Below, in pieces: positions 34,463-42,343 of a stretch of DNA of 64,000 nt. Below the pieces are notes generated by a model. That model saw only the letters and a list, made by a program, of their open reading frames with translations. It ran no database searches and was not told where the DNA came from. Every line of letters starts with the position of its first letter. Position 1 is the first letter of the stretch. The translations under genes and the position numbers were made by a program. The DNA is taken from positions 61,421-125,420 of the forward strand of contig JBMNCQ010000037.1 of NCBI GenBank assembly GCA_049366715.1, in the 5' to 3' direction. The stretch is from JBMNCQ01 sp049366715 (lineage in GTDB: Bacteria > Bacillota > Peptococcia > Peptococcales > BICA1-8).

Positions 34463-35914
34463 ATGACTTTAAAAACAAAAGAGGACTATGTTAAGTCCTT
34501 GCGTGCCATGGATTTTAAGCTTTATCTGTTTGGGGAAAAGGTGGAGAATATTGTGGACAATCCCATAGTCCGTCCGTCCATGAATTCGGTGGCCATGACT
34601 TACGAACTGGCCCATGACTCCCGGTATGAAGATCTGATGACGGCGACATCCAGTCTAACGGGCCGGAAAATCAACCGATTCTGTCATCTTCACCAAAGCC
34701 ATGACGATCTGGTCAAGAAAGTTAAAATGCTGAGGCTGTTGGGACAAAAAACTGCTGCTTGCTTTCAGCGGTGTGTCGGAATGGATGCCATTAATGCCGT
34801 AGATAGCACTACTTTCGAAATGGATCAGAAATATAAAACGGAGTACCACAAGCGTTTTCGCAACTGGTTGGAGCAAATGCAGGAAAATGACTGGACGGTA
34901 GACGGTGCGATGACTGATCCTAAAGGCAACAGGGGGCTGTCCCCCTCCCGGCAGCAAGATCCTGATATGTATGTTCGTATTGTGAGTGAAAATAAGGAAG
35001 GTATCATAGTCAGGGGGGCAAAATGTCATCAGACAGGTGCTCTTAATTCTCATGAAATTTTGATTATGCCCACCATTGCTTTGGGGGAGGCTGATAAGGA
35101 TTATGCTGTTTCCTTCGCGATTCCTGCCGACACGAAGGGAATTACTTATATTTATGGCCGTCAGTCCTGTGATACCAGAAAACTGGAGGGAGGGGAGATG
35201 GATCTGGGTAATGCCAAGTTCGGCGGGCATGAATCCCTGGTTATCCTGGAGGATGTTTTTGTTCCCTGGGAGCGGGTCTTTATGTGCAGGGAATATGATT
35301 TTGCCGGGCTTTTAGTGGAACGTTTCGCCGGCTACCACCGCCAGAGTTATGGCGGCTGTAAGGTAGGAGTGGGGGATGTTCTGATCGGTGCCGCCGCTCT
35401 GGCTGCCGATTATAACGGCGCCGGCAAAGCCAGTCATATCAAAGATAAGCTTATTGAAATGACCCACCTCAACGAGACTCTTTATGCCTGTGGGATCGCT
35501 TGCTCCTGCCAGGGCCGTCCTACCGCCACGGGAACCTATCTCATCGACCTCCTGCTGGCTAACGTATGCAAGCAGAACGTGACACGTTTTCCTTACGAGC
35601 TTGCCCGGCTGGCGGAAGATATTGCCGGGGGACTCATGGTTACCATGCCTTCGGAGAAAGACCTGAAAAGTCCGGAAATCGGTCATTATGTTGAGAAATA
35701 TTTAAAAGGTGTTTTTGAAATATCTACCGAAGACCGTTTGCGCATTCTCCGCCTTATCGAAAACATAACTCTTGGGACCGCTGCCGTGGGCTACCGTACG
35801 GAATCCATGCACGGTGCCGGTTCGCCCCAGGCTCAACGCATCGTTATTTCCCGCCAGTCTAATCTGGAGAGTAAGAAAAAACTGGCTAAAACCATTGCCG
35901 GCATCAAAGAATAA
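34463..35914 (+). CDS. abfD: 4-hydroxybutyryl-CoA dehydratase / vinylacetyl-CoA isomerase
   Basis: A 483-residue flavin and [4Fe-4S] enzyme predicted to dehydrate 4-hydroxybutyryl-CoA to crotonyl-CoA by a ketyl-radical route. The four cluster ligands of the clostridial enzyme can be placed: Cys100 and Cys104 (CFQRC), His292 and Cys299 (YHRQSYGGC). The length and the GAKCHQTGALNSHE flavin region match. ATG 34463 follows AAGGAGG and a sigma-54 promoter. The neighbouring CoA-transferase fits 4-hydroxybutyrate use. The related 4-hydroxyphenylacetate 3-hydroxylases lack these cluster ligands. Confidence 0.92.
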   Translation: MTLKTKEDYVKSLRAMDFKLYLFGEKVENIVDNPIVRPSMNSVAMTYELAHDSRYEDLMTATSSLTGRKINRFCHLHQSHDDLVKKVKMLRLLGQKTAACFQRCVGMDAINAVDSTTFEMDQKYKTEYHKRFRNWLEQMQENDWTVDGAMTDPKGNRGLSPSRQQDPDMYVRIVSENKEGIIVRGAKCHQTGALNSHEILIMPTIALGEADKDYAVSFAIPADTKGITYIYGRQSCDTRKLEGGEMDLGNAKFGGHESLVILEDVFVPWERVFMCREYDFAGLLVERFAGYHRQSYGGCKVGVGDVLIGAAALAADYNGAGKASHIKDKLIEMTHLNETLYACGIACSCQGRPTATGTYLIDLLLANVCKQNVTRFPYELARLAEDIAGGLMVTMPSEKDLKSPEIGHYVEKYLKGVFEISTEDRLRILRLIENITLGTAAVGYRTESMHGAGSPQAQRIVISRQSNLESKKKLAKTIAGIKE

Positions 35915-35921
35915 GTAACCG

Positions 35922-35965
35922 GGGCCGGATAGTCCGTTGCTCAAATCCCCTTATTCCTCCGGCCC
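35922..35965 (+). repeat. Intercistronic hairpin
   Basis: GGGCCGGA and TCCGGCCC, 28 nt apart, between the dehydratase and CoA-transferase genes. No T-run follows, so it may affect mRNA processing or relative expression. Confidence 0.45.
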
Positions 35966-36009
35966 TTGGTTTATTTCAATATAATAAAAAACGGAGGAGG
36001 AGTGGGTTT

Positions 36010-37293
36010 ATGAACTGGAAGGATATTTACGCAAGTAAGCTTACCACGGCTCAAGAAGCTCTTAAGGCGGTGCAGTCAGGTCAGCAAATTATTGTAGGTC
36101 ATGCCTGCGGTGAGCCCCGGGTTTTGGTGGATGAGCTGGTAGCCCAGGCCGCAAGGCTGGAAGGCGTAAGGATTGTTCATATGGTTGCCATGGGAGAGGC
36201 AAAATACTGTATGCCCGGCATGGAGAAGCACTTTATCCATAATGCCCTTTTTGTGGGGGGGTCGACCCGTAAAGCCGTACAAGGAGGGCGCGCTGATTAT
36301 ACTCCCTGCTTCTTCTTTGAAATACCCCGTCTCTTTACCAACGGGGGACTGCCTGTTGATGTGGCCTTAATCCAGGTGTCTAAGCCTGATGACCATGGTT
36401 ATTGTAGTTTCGGGGTATCTGTTGATTACACCAGGCCTGCAGCCCGTGCCGCCCGGGTGGTTATTGCCCAGGTAAACGATCAGATGCCCAGAACCCTGGG
36501 AGACTCTTTTATTCATGTCTCAGAAATGGATTATATTGTTGAAACATCCCTTCCCCTTATCGAACTGCCCCGGCCGAAAATCACCGCTATCGAGGAACAA
36601 ATCGGCTATCATGTAGCGCAGTTAATAGAAGATGGTTCAACATTACAGCTGGGGATCGGCGCGATCCCCGATGCCGTTCTTTTATTTCTCCGGGATAAAA
36701 AGAATTTAGGTATCCATACGGAGATGTTTTCCGACGGGGTTGTTGATTTGGTAGAGGCAGGGGTGATCACCAATAAGGCCAAAGCCTATCATCCTGAAAA
36801 AATTGTGGCCAATTTCCTGATGGGGACGAAAAAACTTTATGATTTTGTCGATAACAATCCCATGGTTGAGATGTATTCCGTTGATTATACCAATGATCCC
36901 TTTGTTATTGCCAGAAACCCTAAGATGGTTTCCATCAATTCTGCTTTGCAGGTGGATCTGACAGGTCAGATTTGCGCCGATACGATTGGCAATAAACAGT
37001 ATAGCGGTGTGGGAGGTCAGGTGGATTTTGTCCGGGGTGCCAGCCGTTCACCGGGAGGGAAATCCATTATAGCTTTGCCGTCCACGGCTAAAGGAGGCAG
37101 ACTTTCCCGGATTGTGCCCCATCTTGATGAAGGGGCGGCAGTGACCACATCCCGTAATGACGTGCATTATGTCGTGACGGAATACGGCTCTGTCGATCTC
37201 CGGGGCAAAGATTTAACAGAGAGAGCCCGGGCTTTGATCGGAATTGCCCATCCTGATTTTCAGGAAGGGCTGAGGCAGTGCCTGAACCGGTAA
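36010..37293 (+). CDS. abfT: 4-hydroxybutyrate CoA-transferase (acetyl-CoA donor)
   Basis: A 427-residue class I CoA-transferase. The catalytic Glu lies in GIHTEMFSDGVVDL (about 238), after the LGIGAIPDAVL glycine-rich loop; GGQVDFVRGASRSPGGKSIIALPST is the family's CoA-binding region. ACGGAGGAGG precedes ATG 36010. It follows the dehydratase by 95 bp in the same direction. Together they would activate 4-hydroxybutyrate and convert it to crotonyl-CoA. Butyrate or acetate CoA-transferase activity is a less likely alternative. Confidence 0.88.
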   Translation: MNWKDIYASKLTTAQEALKAVQSGQQIIVGHACGEPRVLVDELVAQAARLEGVRIVHMVAMGEAKYCMPGMEKHFIHNALFVGGSTRKAVQGGRADYTPCFFFEIPRLFTNGGLPVDVALIQVSKPDDHGYCSFGVSVDYTRPAARAARVVIAQVNDQMPRTLGDSFIHVSEMDYIVETSLPLIELPRPKITAIEEQIGYHVAQLIEDGSTLQLGIGAIPDAVLLFLRDKKNLGIHTEMFSDGVVDLVEAGVITNKAKAYHPEKIVANFLMGTKKLYDFVDNNPMVEMYSVDYTNDPFVIARNPKMVSINSALQVDLTGQICADTIGNKQYSGVGGQVDFVRGASRSPGGKSIIALPSTAKGGRLSRIVPHLDEGAAVTTSRNDVHYVVTEYGSVDLRGKDLTERARALIGIAHPDFQEGLRQCLNR

Positions 37294-37484
37294 CTTCAAG
37301 CCGTCCGTCGGAGAAAAAAGTGATAAATAAACCGTGCAGTCCTGCAGCTGAGTTTTGCGGCAAGTTTAATCTAAAAACTTAAATACTATGACAGAAGGAT
37401 GTTTTTGCCCTTTTAAATGAAAGGTTTTTAAAAGCCTGTGGAGAAATTACATAAAATATGAAATTTCCTTAATGGCGGGGTGGT

Positions 37485-39257
37485 ATGATGAAAAACTATA
37501 ATTTTTCAACTTCGAGTCCGGAGGTATTGACACTTCAAGGGCTAATCACCATCCTCGATTCAACTTATAACGGAATTATTGTTGTCAATAAAGAAGGGAT
37601 TATCACTATCTGTAACAAATCGGCGGAGCGTGTCCTGCAAAAATCTGCCCGCAAAATTCTCAAGAGTCATATTAAGGAAATTCTTCCCAATACCTGTATT
37701 ATGGAAGTTTTGGAAACAGGACAGCCCCAGATCGGTCAAAAATTTATTATCAATGACCGTCCTTATATAACGAACAGGACACCGCTGGTCAAGAATGGCG
37801 GGATAATCGGAGCAGTGGCTGTTTTTCAGGATATGTCCGATTTAGAATGCATCTCCCGGGAGCTTAAGACCGTCAAGGAGTTGAGCCGGGAGCTGGACGC
37901 GATCATTACCTCCTCCTATGACGGCATCTATGTTACCGACGGCCGGGGCAATACGACCAAGGTAAATAAGGCTTATGAAAGAATCACAGGGGTTCTGGGT
38001 TCCGAGGTAATCGGCAGAAATATGGAAGAATTGGTTAAAGCGGGTTTCTATGACCAGTCGGTAACCTTGCTCGTTCTGCAAAAAAGAAAGCCTGATACAA
38101 TTATGCAGGAAATTAAGAAAACAGGAAAGCACGTTATTGTCACAGGCAATCCGATTTTTAACTCTGAGGGAGAGATCGTCTGTGTGGTGACAAATGTGCG
38201 GGATATTACCGAGCTGAATAATCTGAAGAACCAGCTGGAGATGACCAAAAACCTTTCCAATCGCTATTACTCTGAACTGCAGCATTTACGAAGTCAGCAG
38301 ATGCATTTAGAGGGAATGATTGTCGTCAGTCCGGAAATGAAAAATATTATTGAAAAAGTTAAGCGGGTCAGCCAGGTTGAATCTACAGTTTTAATTCAGG
38401 GGGAATCCGGCGTCGGCAAAGAAAATATCGCCAAACTGGTTCACCGTTTCAGCCCAAGGGCTGAGGGGCCTTTCATAAAAATTAATTGTGGTGCAATTCC
38501 GGAAAATCTTATGGAATCAGAGCTTTTCGGCTATGAAGGCGGGGCTTTCACCGGGGCCAAAAAGGGCGGCAAGCCGGGTCTGGTCGAACTGGCCAACGGG
38601 GGGACCTTTTTCATTGATGAAATAGGCGAACTCCCTCTGGCTATGCAGGTGAAATTGCTGCGTCTTATTCAGGAAAGAGAATTTATCCCCATCGGTTCTT
38701 CCGGGATTCAAAGGGTCAATGTCCGTTTCGTTGCTGCGACCAATAAAAATTTGGAAAAAATGGTTTTGGAAAAAAGTTTCCGGGAAGATTTGTTTTACCG
38801 CCTTAATGTCGTACCTATTCATATTCCCCCGCTACGTGAACGTAAAAGCGATTTGCTTCCTCTTATTAATCATTTTGTCAAGCATTTTACCGATTTGTAC
38901 CGGTTAAACAAGAAACTGAGTCCGGAGGCCCTGGCGATGCTGATGAATTATTCCTGGCCCGGCAACATCCGGGAACTGGAAAATACCGTGGAGCAGTTTA
39001 TCGTAATGGCTTCCGGTTCAGAGATTACTGTTGAGGATATCCCTGCATCGATCAGGGATAAACTTCCCCGTACCTTGGAAATAAATAAACCTCTGGAGTC
39101 CACTCTGGCCAAAGTTGAAAAAGAAATAATTTCTAAGGCTTTGGAACATCATCAAAATATGGAAAAGACTGCCGAGTCCCTGGGCATACACAGGACTACC
39201 CTCTTACGTAAGGCCAGAAAATATGGCATTTGTATCAGCTATGATCAAAACGTATGA
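37485..39257 (+). CDS. Sigma-54 activator with two PAS domains and Fis-type HTH
   Basis: A 590-residue enhancer-binding protein. PAS domains at about 15-130 and 135-250 (LDSTYNGIIVVNKEGIITIC, ITSSYDGIYVTDGRGNTTKV) precede a short coiled linker. The AAA+ domain (about 280-515) has Walker A GESGVGKE (near 305), GAFTGA (near 352) and GGTFFIDEIGE. The C-terminal helix-turn-helix is HHQNMEKTAESLGIHRTTLL. It sits between two sigma-54 promoters that share a 14-bp palindrome and is their likely activator. A near-match of that site lies 140 bp upstream of its own start. Confidence 0.92.
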   Translation: MMKNYNFSTSSPEVLTLQGLITILDSTYNGIIVVNKEGIITICNKSAERVLQKSARKILKSHIKEILPNTCIMEVLETGQPQIGQKFIINDRPYITNRTPLVKNGGIIGAVAVFQDMSDLECISRELKTVKELSRELDAIITSSYDGIYVTDGRGNTTKVNKAYERITGVLGSEVIGRNMEELVKAGFYDQSVTLLVLQKRKPDTIMQEIKKTGKHVIVTGNPIFNSEGEIVCVVTNVRDITELNNLKNQLEMTKNLSNRYYSELQHLRSQQMHLEGMIVVSPEMKNIIEKVKRVSQVESTVLIQGESGVGKENIAKLVHRFSPRAEGPFIKINCGAIPENLMESELFGYEGGAFTGAKKGGKPGLVELANGGTFFIDEIGELPLAMQVKLLRLIQEREFIPIGSSGIQRVNVRFVAATNKNLEKMVLEKSFREDLFYRLNVVPIHIPPLRERKSDLLPLINHFVKHFTDLYRLNKKLSPEALAMLMNYSWPGNIRELENTVEQFIVMASGSEITVEDIPASIRDKLPRTLEINKPLESTLAKVEKEIISKALEHHQNMEKTAESLGIHRTTLLRKARKYGICISYDQNV

Positions 39258-39296
39258 ATTATTTTTGAGGTGAGGAGATAGAAAACTGGGGGGACA

Positions 39297-39590
39297 ATGA
39301 AAAGAATTGGTATAAAATACTGTGGCAATTGTAATCCCTGGATTGACAGTGACGAAATTGTGAAAACCCTGCAGAATCAGTTGAAGGACGGATATGCTTT
39401 AGTTCCCTGGGATGCCGGGGATATCCGGCTGATTCTTATTATGAGCGGTTGTCCTGCCGATTGCGCCCAAAGACCTGACTTTCACGGGCCTGTGATCCAT
39501 GTGGCCGGATACTATATCGATAATATTCTTTATGATCAAAACAGCTTTTTTCAGACATTGCCACAAAGAATAAAAGATAACTTGGGGTAG
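39297..39590 (+). CDS. Small cysteine-rich protein of unknown function
   Basis: A 97-residue protein starting MKRIGIKYCGNCNPWID. It has two cysteine clusters: CGNC (9-12) and SGCPADCAQRP (about 51-60), a pattern suited to metal or Fe-S binding. ATG 39297 begins 39 bp after the activator gene and lacks a very strong ribosome site (GGGGG nearby). I have seen similar CGxCNP small proteins in anaerobes but know no function. Its place between the activator and the lactonase suggests a part in the same pathway. Confidence 0.7.
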   Translation: MKRIGIKYCGNCNPWIDSDEIVKTLQNQLKDGYALVPWDAGDIRLILIMSGCPADCAQRPDFHGPVIHVAGYYIDNILYDQNSFFQTLPQRIKDNLG

Positions 39591-39626
39591 AATCGTAAGG
39601 GCAAACTGGTCCTAAAATGTTTTTCT

Positions 39627-39717
39627 GTGCACAGTTGCACATTTGCTGTGCATTTTTGAAATCACCCGCTGCCGGGAAAAACCGGTAATTGTAGCAAAGC
39701 AGTGTGCAGTAGCGCAC
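39627..39717. promoter_or_regulatory. Two 14-bp activator sites, GTGC-N5-YGCAC
   Basis: GTGCACAGTTGCAC (39627-39640) and GTGCAGTAGCGCAC (39704-39717), about 155 and 78 bp before the -24 GG at 39782. A degenerate half-site lies at 39648. They match the set before the dehydratase gene in length and ends. Confidence 0.75.
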
Positions 39718-39779
39718 TCTTGTATTCTTCCGGAAAAATTATTAAGATCGTCAGACAGGCTGCCGGGACGTTTAAAAAA

Positions 39780-39796
39780 TTGGCATAATTATTGCA
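39780..39796 (+). promoter_or_regulatory. Sigma-54 (-24/-12) promoter
   Basis: TTGGCAT-AATTA-TTGCA: GG at 39782-39783 and GC at 39794-39795, 10 bp apart. Start would be near 39806. Confidence 0.88.
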
Positions 39797-39915
39797 ATTA
39801 AACTGTAATAAGGAAATGGCCTGATTGGTTAATGCGGCAGGACGGATGAATAACCGATACCAATATGGCCGATATTTTTCTAATAGTAAAAAATAAAAGG
39901 AGGTCATCAACGATT

Positions 39916-40692
39916 ATGAAATTATATGGTTTTGAAAGCGGTGTCTTAAAAAGTCAAAAACAGTACTTTACTGCCGGAAGAGGTGTAGGCCAGCCTTTTA
40001 ACGTACCGGTACCGTTCTTTTTAATTGAGCATCCCGGGGGATATGTGCTTTTTGACACCGGTAATGCCCTGGAAGTAACACAAGATAAGCATAAGCACTG
40101 GGGAGATGCTGTTGCTGCTTACGATCCGGTCATGACTGAAGAGCAATGGGTAGTTAATGCGATTAAAAAGATCGGTGTAGGGCCTGAAGACATTAAGTAT
40201 GTTATCCTTTCTCATTTGCACCTGGACCATGCCGGCGGTGTCGGACATTTTCCCAATGCCAAATATATTGTGCAGCGGGAAGAACTGCATTTTGCCTATG
40301 TTCCTGATTATTACATGAAGTCTGCTTATATCCGTGCCGATTTCGATAAAGATGTTAACTGGTTTATACTGGAGGGCTGGCAAGATCATAAGTTTGATGT
40401 ATTCGGAGACGGCAAGCTCATCATCTATTTTACTCCCGGCCATACTCCCGGTCACCAGTCCTTACTCATTAATCTGGAAAAAACGGGACCGGTGTTCCTT
40501 AGCGCCGATTCCTGCTATACAACGGAAAATCTTAACGAAGACTGCCTGTCCGGACTTGTTACCTTGCCAAGACAGGCAGTACAGTCTGTCCGGACCATGC
40601 GAAACCTCAGGGATCAAGGAGTAAAAATTATCACCGGCCATGATCCTGAAGCCTGGAAAGAATTTAAACAGGCTCCGGCATTTTATGAATAG
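39916..40692 (+). CDS. Metallo-beta-lactamase-fold lactonase (AttM/AiiA-like)
   Basis: A 258-residue hydrolase with a dizinc site: H100xH102xD104H105 (SHLHLDHAGG), His180 in TPGHTPGH, Asp198 in SADS and His242 in GHDP. This matches the N-acyl-homoserine lactonase group. AttM/BlcC of that group opens gamma-butyrolactone to 4-hydroxybutyrate, which the nearby CoA-transferase and dehydratase would use. ATG 39916 follows AAAAGGAGG; the longer frame from 39865 has no ribosome site. Own sigma-54 promoter. Quorum quenching is an alternative function. Confidence 0.85.
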   Translation: MKLYGFESGVLKSQKQYFTAGRGVGQPFNVPVPFFLIEHPGGYVLFDTGNALEVTQDKHKHWGDAVAAYDPVMTEEQWVVNAIKKIGVGPEDIKYVILSHLHLDHAGGVGHFPNAKYIVQREELHFAYVPDYYMKSAYIRADFDKDVNWFILEGWQDHKFDVFGDGKLIIYFTPGHTPGHQSLLINLEKTGPVFLSADSCYTTENLNEDCLSGLVTLPRQAVQSVRTMRNLRDQGVKIITGHDPEAWKEFKQAPAFYE

Positions 40693-40721
40693 ATAATGAT
40701 ACTTAATAAATTATTTAGCTG

Positions 40722-40771
40722 AAAGAGGGAGGTCAAACAAAGGGAAAATTCCTTTTTGCGACCTCCCTTTT
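40722..40771. terminator. Terminator after lactonase gene
   Basis: AGAGGGAGGTC pairs with GACCTCCCTTT around a 26-nt loop that contains a smaller AAGGGAAAATTCCTTT hairpin. Confidence 0.7.
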
Positions 40772-40931
40772 GCTTTTCCTATAGCTGGAAAGTTACTCGA
40801 CAGTGTTAAACAGGAGCCAAAAATAAGCTTATGTAAATAGTTTCCTAAGAAAAGGAGAATATCCGGCTCAAGAAGACGGCAGGATAGGAGAGCTTCAAAG
40901 CTGCCGATAAAAATGGACAAAAAACTAAAAT

Positions 40932-40968
40932 AAAAGTTCCTTTAAACTGATGTTTTAAAGGAACTTTT
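40932..40968 (+). terminator. Orphan rho-independent terminator
   Basis: AAAAGTTCCTTTAAA and TTTAAAGGAACTTTTT pair as a 15-bp stem with a 7-nt loop. There is no gene in the 160 bp before it. Confidence 0.87.
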
Positions 40969-41132
40969 TATTTGGGCAGGGACCTTTTTCGTTAAGGCCA
41001 AGTCTATTCCCGGAGATGAAAAGAGAGAAGTAAACCTTTCTTATTGGAAGAGCCGGATAGGGGGTAGGCATTAGTATCAACTTAATTTCACCAGTCATAT
41101 AATATCATGAAGAATTAAAATCAAAGAAAAGG

Positions 41133-42284
41133 ATGAATGCTTTGTTGGAACATAATAAAAAAACAAATATTGCCGGTTTTAACCTTACCAGACAAAACGT
41201 TATTCTTTCGCCAGAGTTGACAGAATGTTTTTTGCGAGTTGTCGAAAAAGGGGTTTTTATACTTGGTGAAAACGTGACGGCTTTGGAAGACCAAATAGCT
41301 GCTTTTTGCCGGGTAAATCATGGTATAGGGGTGGCCAGCGGTACCGATGCTCTTGTGATATCTTTAGTTGCCAATGAAATAGGCCCGGGGGACGAAGTGA
41401 TTACAACCCCTTTCACTTTTTTCGCTACAACAGGGTCAATAATTAGAGTGGGAGCTAAACCTGTTTTTGTTGATATAGACCCGGAAACCTGGAATATTGA
41501 CACGAATTTGCTGGAGGAAAAAATAACCCCCCGGACAAAGGCCATCGTCCCTGTTCATCTCTACGGTTGTCCCGCTGAAATGAATATGATCACTCAAATT
41601 GCACAGAAATATGGACTTAGAATTATTGAGGATGCGGCCCAGGCTTTAGGAGCTAAATACCGTGAACAAATGGTCGGTACTTGCGGAGATGCCGGGTGCT
41701 TTAGCTTTTTTCCAACCAAGAATCTGGGGTCTTTTGGTGATGGGGGAATGATTGTTACCGGAGATGCTGAAATTGCCGAGCGTATAAAAAGGCTGAGGGT
41801 TCATGGAGCGACGAGCAAGTACTGTCACGATATCCTTGGCTATAACAGTAGATTAGATGAACTGCAAGCAGCTATTCTTAATGTTAAATGCAAATATATT
41901 GAACAATGGACCCAGCGGCGCCGGGAGATTGCTAATTTATATACTAAACTGTTCCAAGATGCAATTAATACAGGTAAGTTAATGATAAAACTACCGCAAG
42001 AGCCGGATTATGGGTACCATGTCTATCACCAGTATACGATCCAAACCGACCGGCGTAACCGGTTACAAGAATATCTGCATAACTGGGGAATCGGTTCTAC
42101 TGTATATTACCCTATTCCCATGCATCTGCAGAAAGTATGTTCTTTTCTCGGGTACGATACAGGAGATTTTCCGGTGGCTGAAGCCGCTTGTAATGAAGTT
42201 TTATCTTTACCAATGTTCCCGGAACTGACGGATGGTGAAGCGGAGGTTGTGGTAGAGAAAATAGTAAAATTTTTTGCAACATAG
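41133..42284 (+). CDS. DegT/DnrJ/EryC1/StrS-family sugar aminotransferase
   Basis: A 383-residue PLP enzyme that adds an amino group to a nucleotide-linked keto sugar. Evidence: GVASGTDALVISL, VPVHLYGCPAEM, EDAAQALGAKY and the PLP lysine in FFPTKNLGSFGDGG. WbpE, which makes the 3-amino group of UDP-2,3-diacetamido-glucuronate, is the best fit because dehydrogenase, Gfo/Idh and acetyltransferase genes of that pathway lie in this island. The start is ATG 41133 (AAAGGATG). A sigma-K-like -10, CATATAATA, is at 41096-41104. It precedes the UDP-sugar dehydrogenase. Confidence 0.85.
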   Translation: MNALLEHNKKTNIAGFNLTRQNVILSPELTECFLRVVEKGVFILGENVTALEDQIAAFCRVNHGIGVASGTDALVISLVANEIGPGDEVITTPFTFFATTGSIIRVGAKPVFVDIDPETWNIDTNLLEEKITPRTKAIVPVHLYGCPAEMNMITQIAQKYGLRIIEDAAQALGAKYREQMVGTCGDAGCFSFFPTKNLGSFGDGGMIVTGDAEIAERIKRLRVHGATSKYCHDILGYNSRLDELQAAILNVKCKYIEQWTQRRREIANLYTKLFQDAINTGKLMIKLPQEPDYGYHVYHQYTIQTDRRNRLQEYLHNWGIGSTVYYPIPMHLQKVCSFLGYDTGDFPVAEAACNEVLSLPMFPELTDGEAEVVVEKIVKFFAT

Positions 42285-42343
42285 ATTGAATTTTATAAAG
42301 TTTGACCTTGATAAGTCTGACAGAAAGTGAAGGTGAAAAAAGA

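Larger units (their letters stand above)
39591..39915. other. Regulatory region of the lactonase gene
   Basis: 325 bp with two activator sites and a sigma-54 promoter, listed separately. No other gene is seen. Confidence 0.7.
40693..41132. other. Intergenic region with two terminators and possible small RNA
   Basis: 440 bp without a coding frame. A terminator at 40722 ends the lactonase transcript. A second perfect terminator at 40932 has no gene before it, which suggests a non-coding transcript between 40772 and 40931. The sequence there contains a CGGCAG/CTGCCG pairing near 40878-40908. Confidence 0.5.

Noticed and set aside
34655..35230. 191-codon minus-strand frame inside the dehydratase gene
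   Set aside because: Antisense shadow; the plus strand has all four cluster ligands.
37370..37484. Possible sigma-54 promoter before the PAS activator gene
   Set aside because: The GG and GC pairs found there are 8 or 9 bp apart, not 10.
41080..41104. Full sigma-K promoter before the DegT gene
   Set aside because: The -10 CATATAATA fits, but AC lies only 14 bp upstream, so I mention it only as a weak element.
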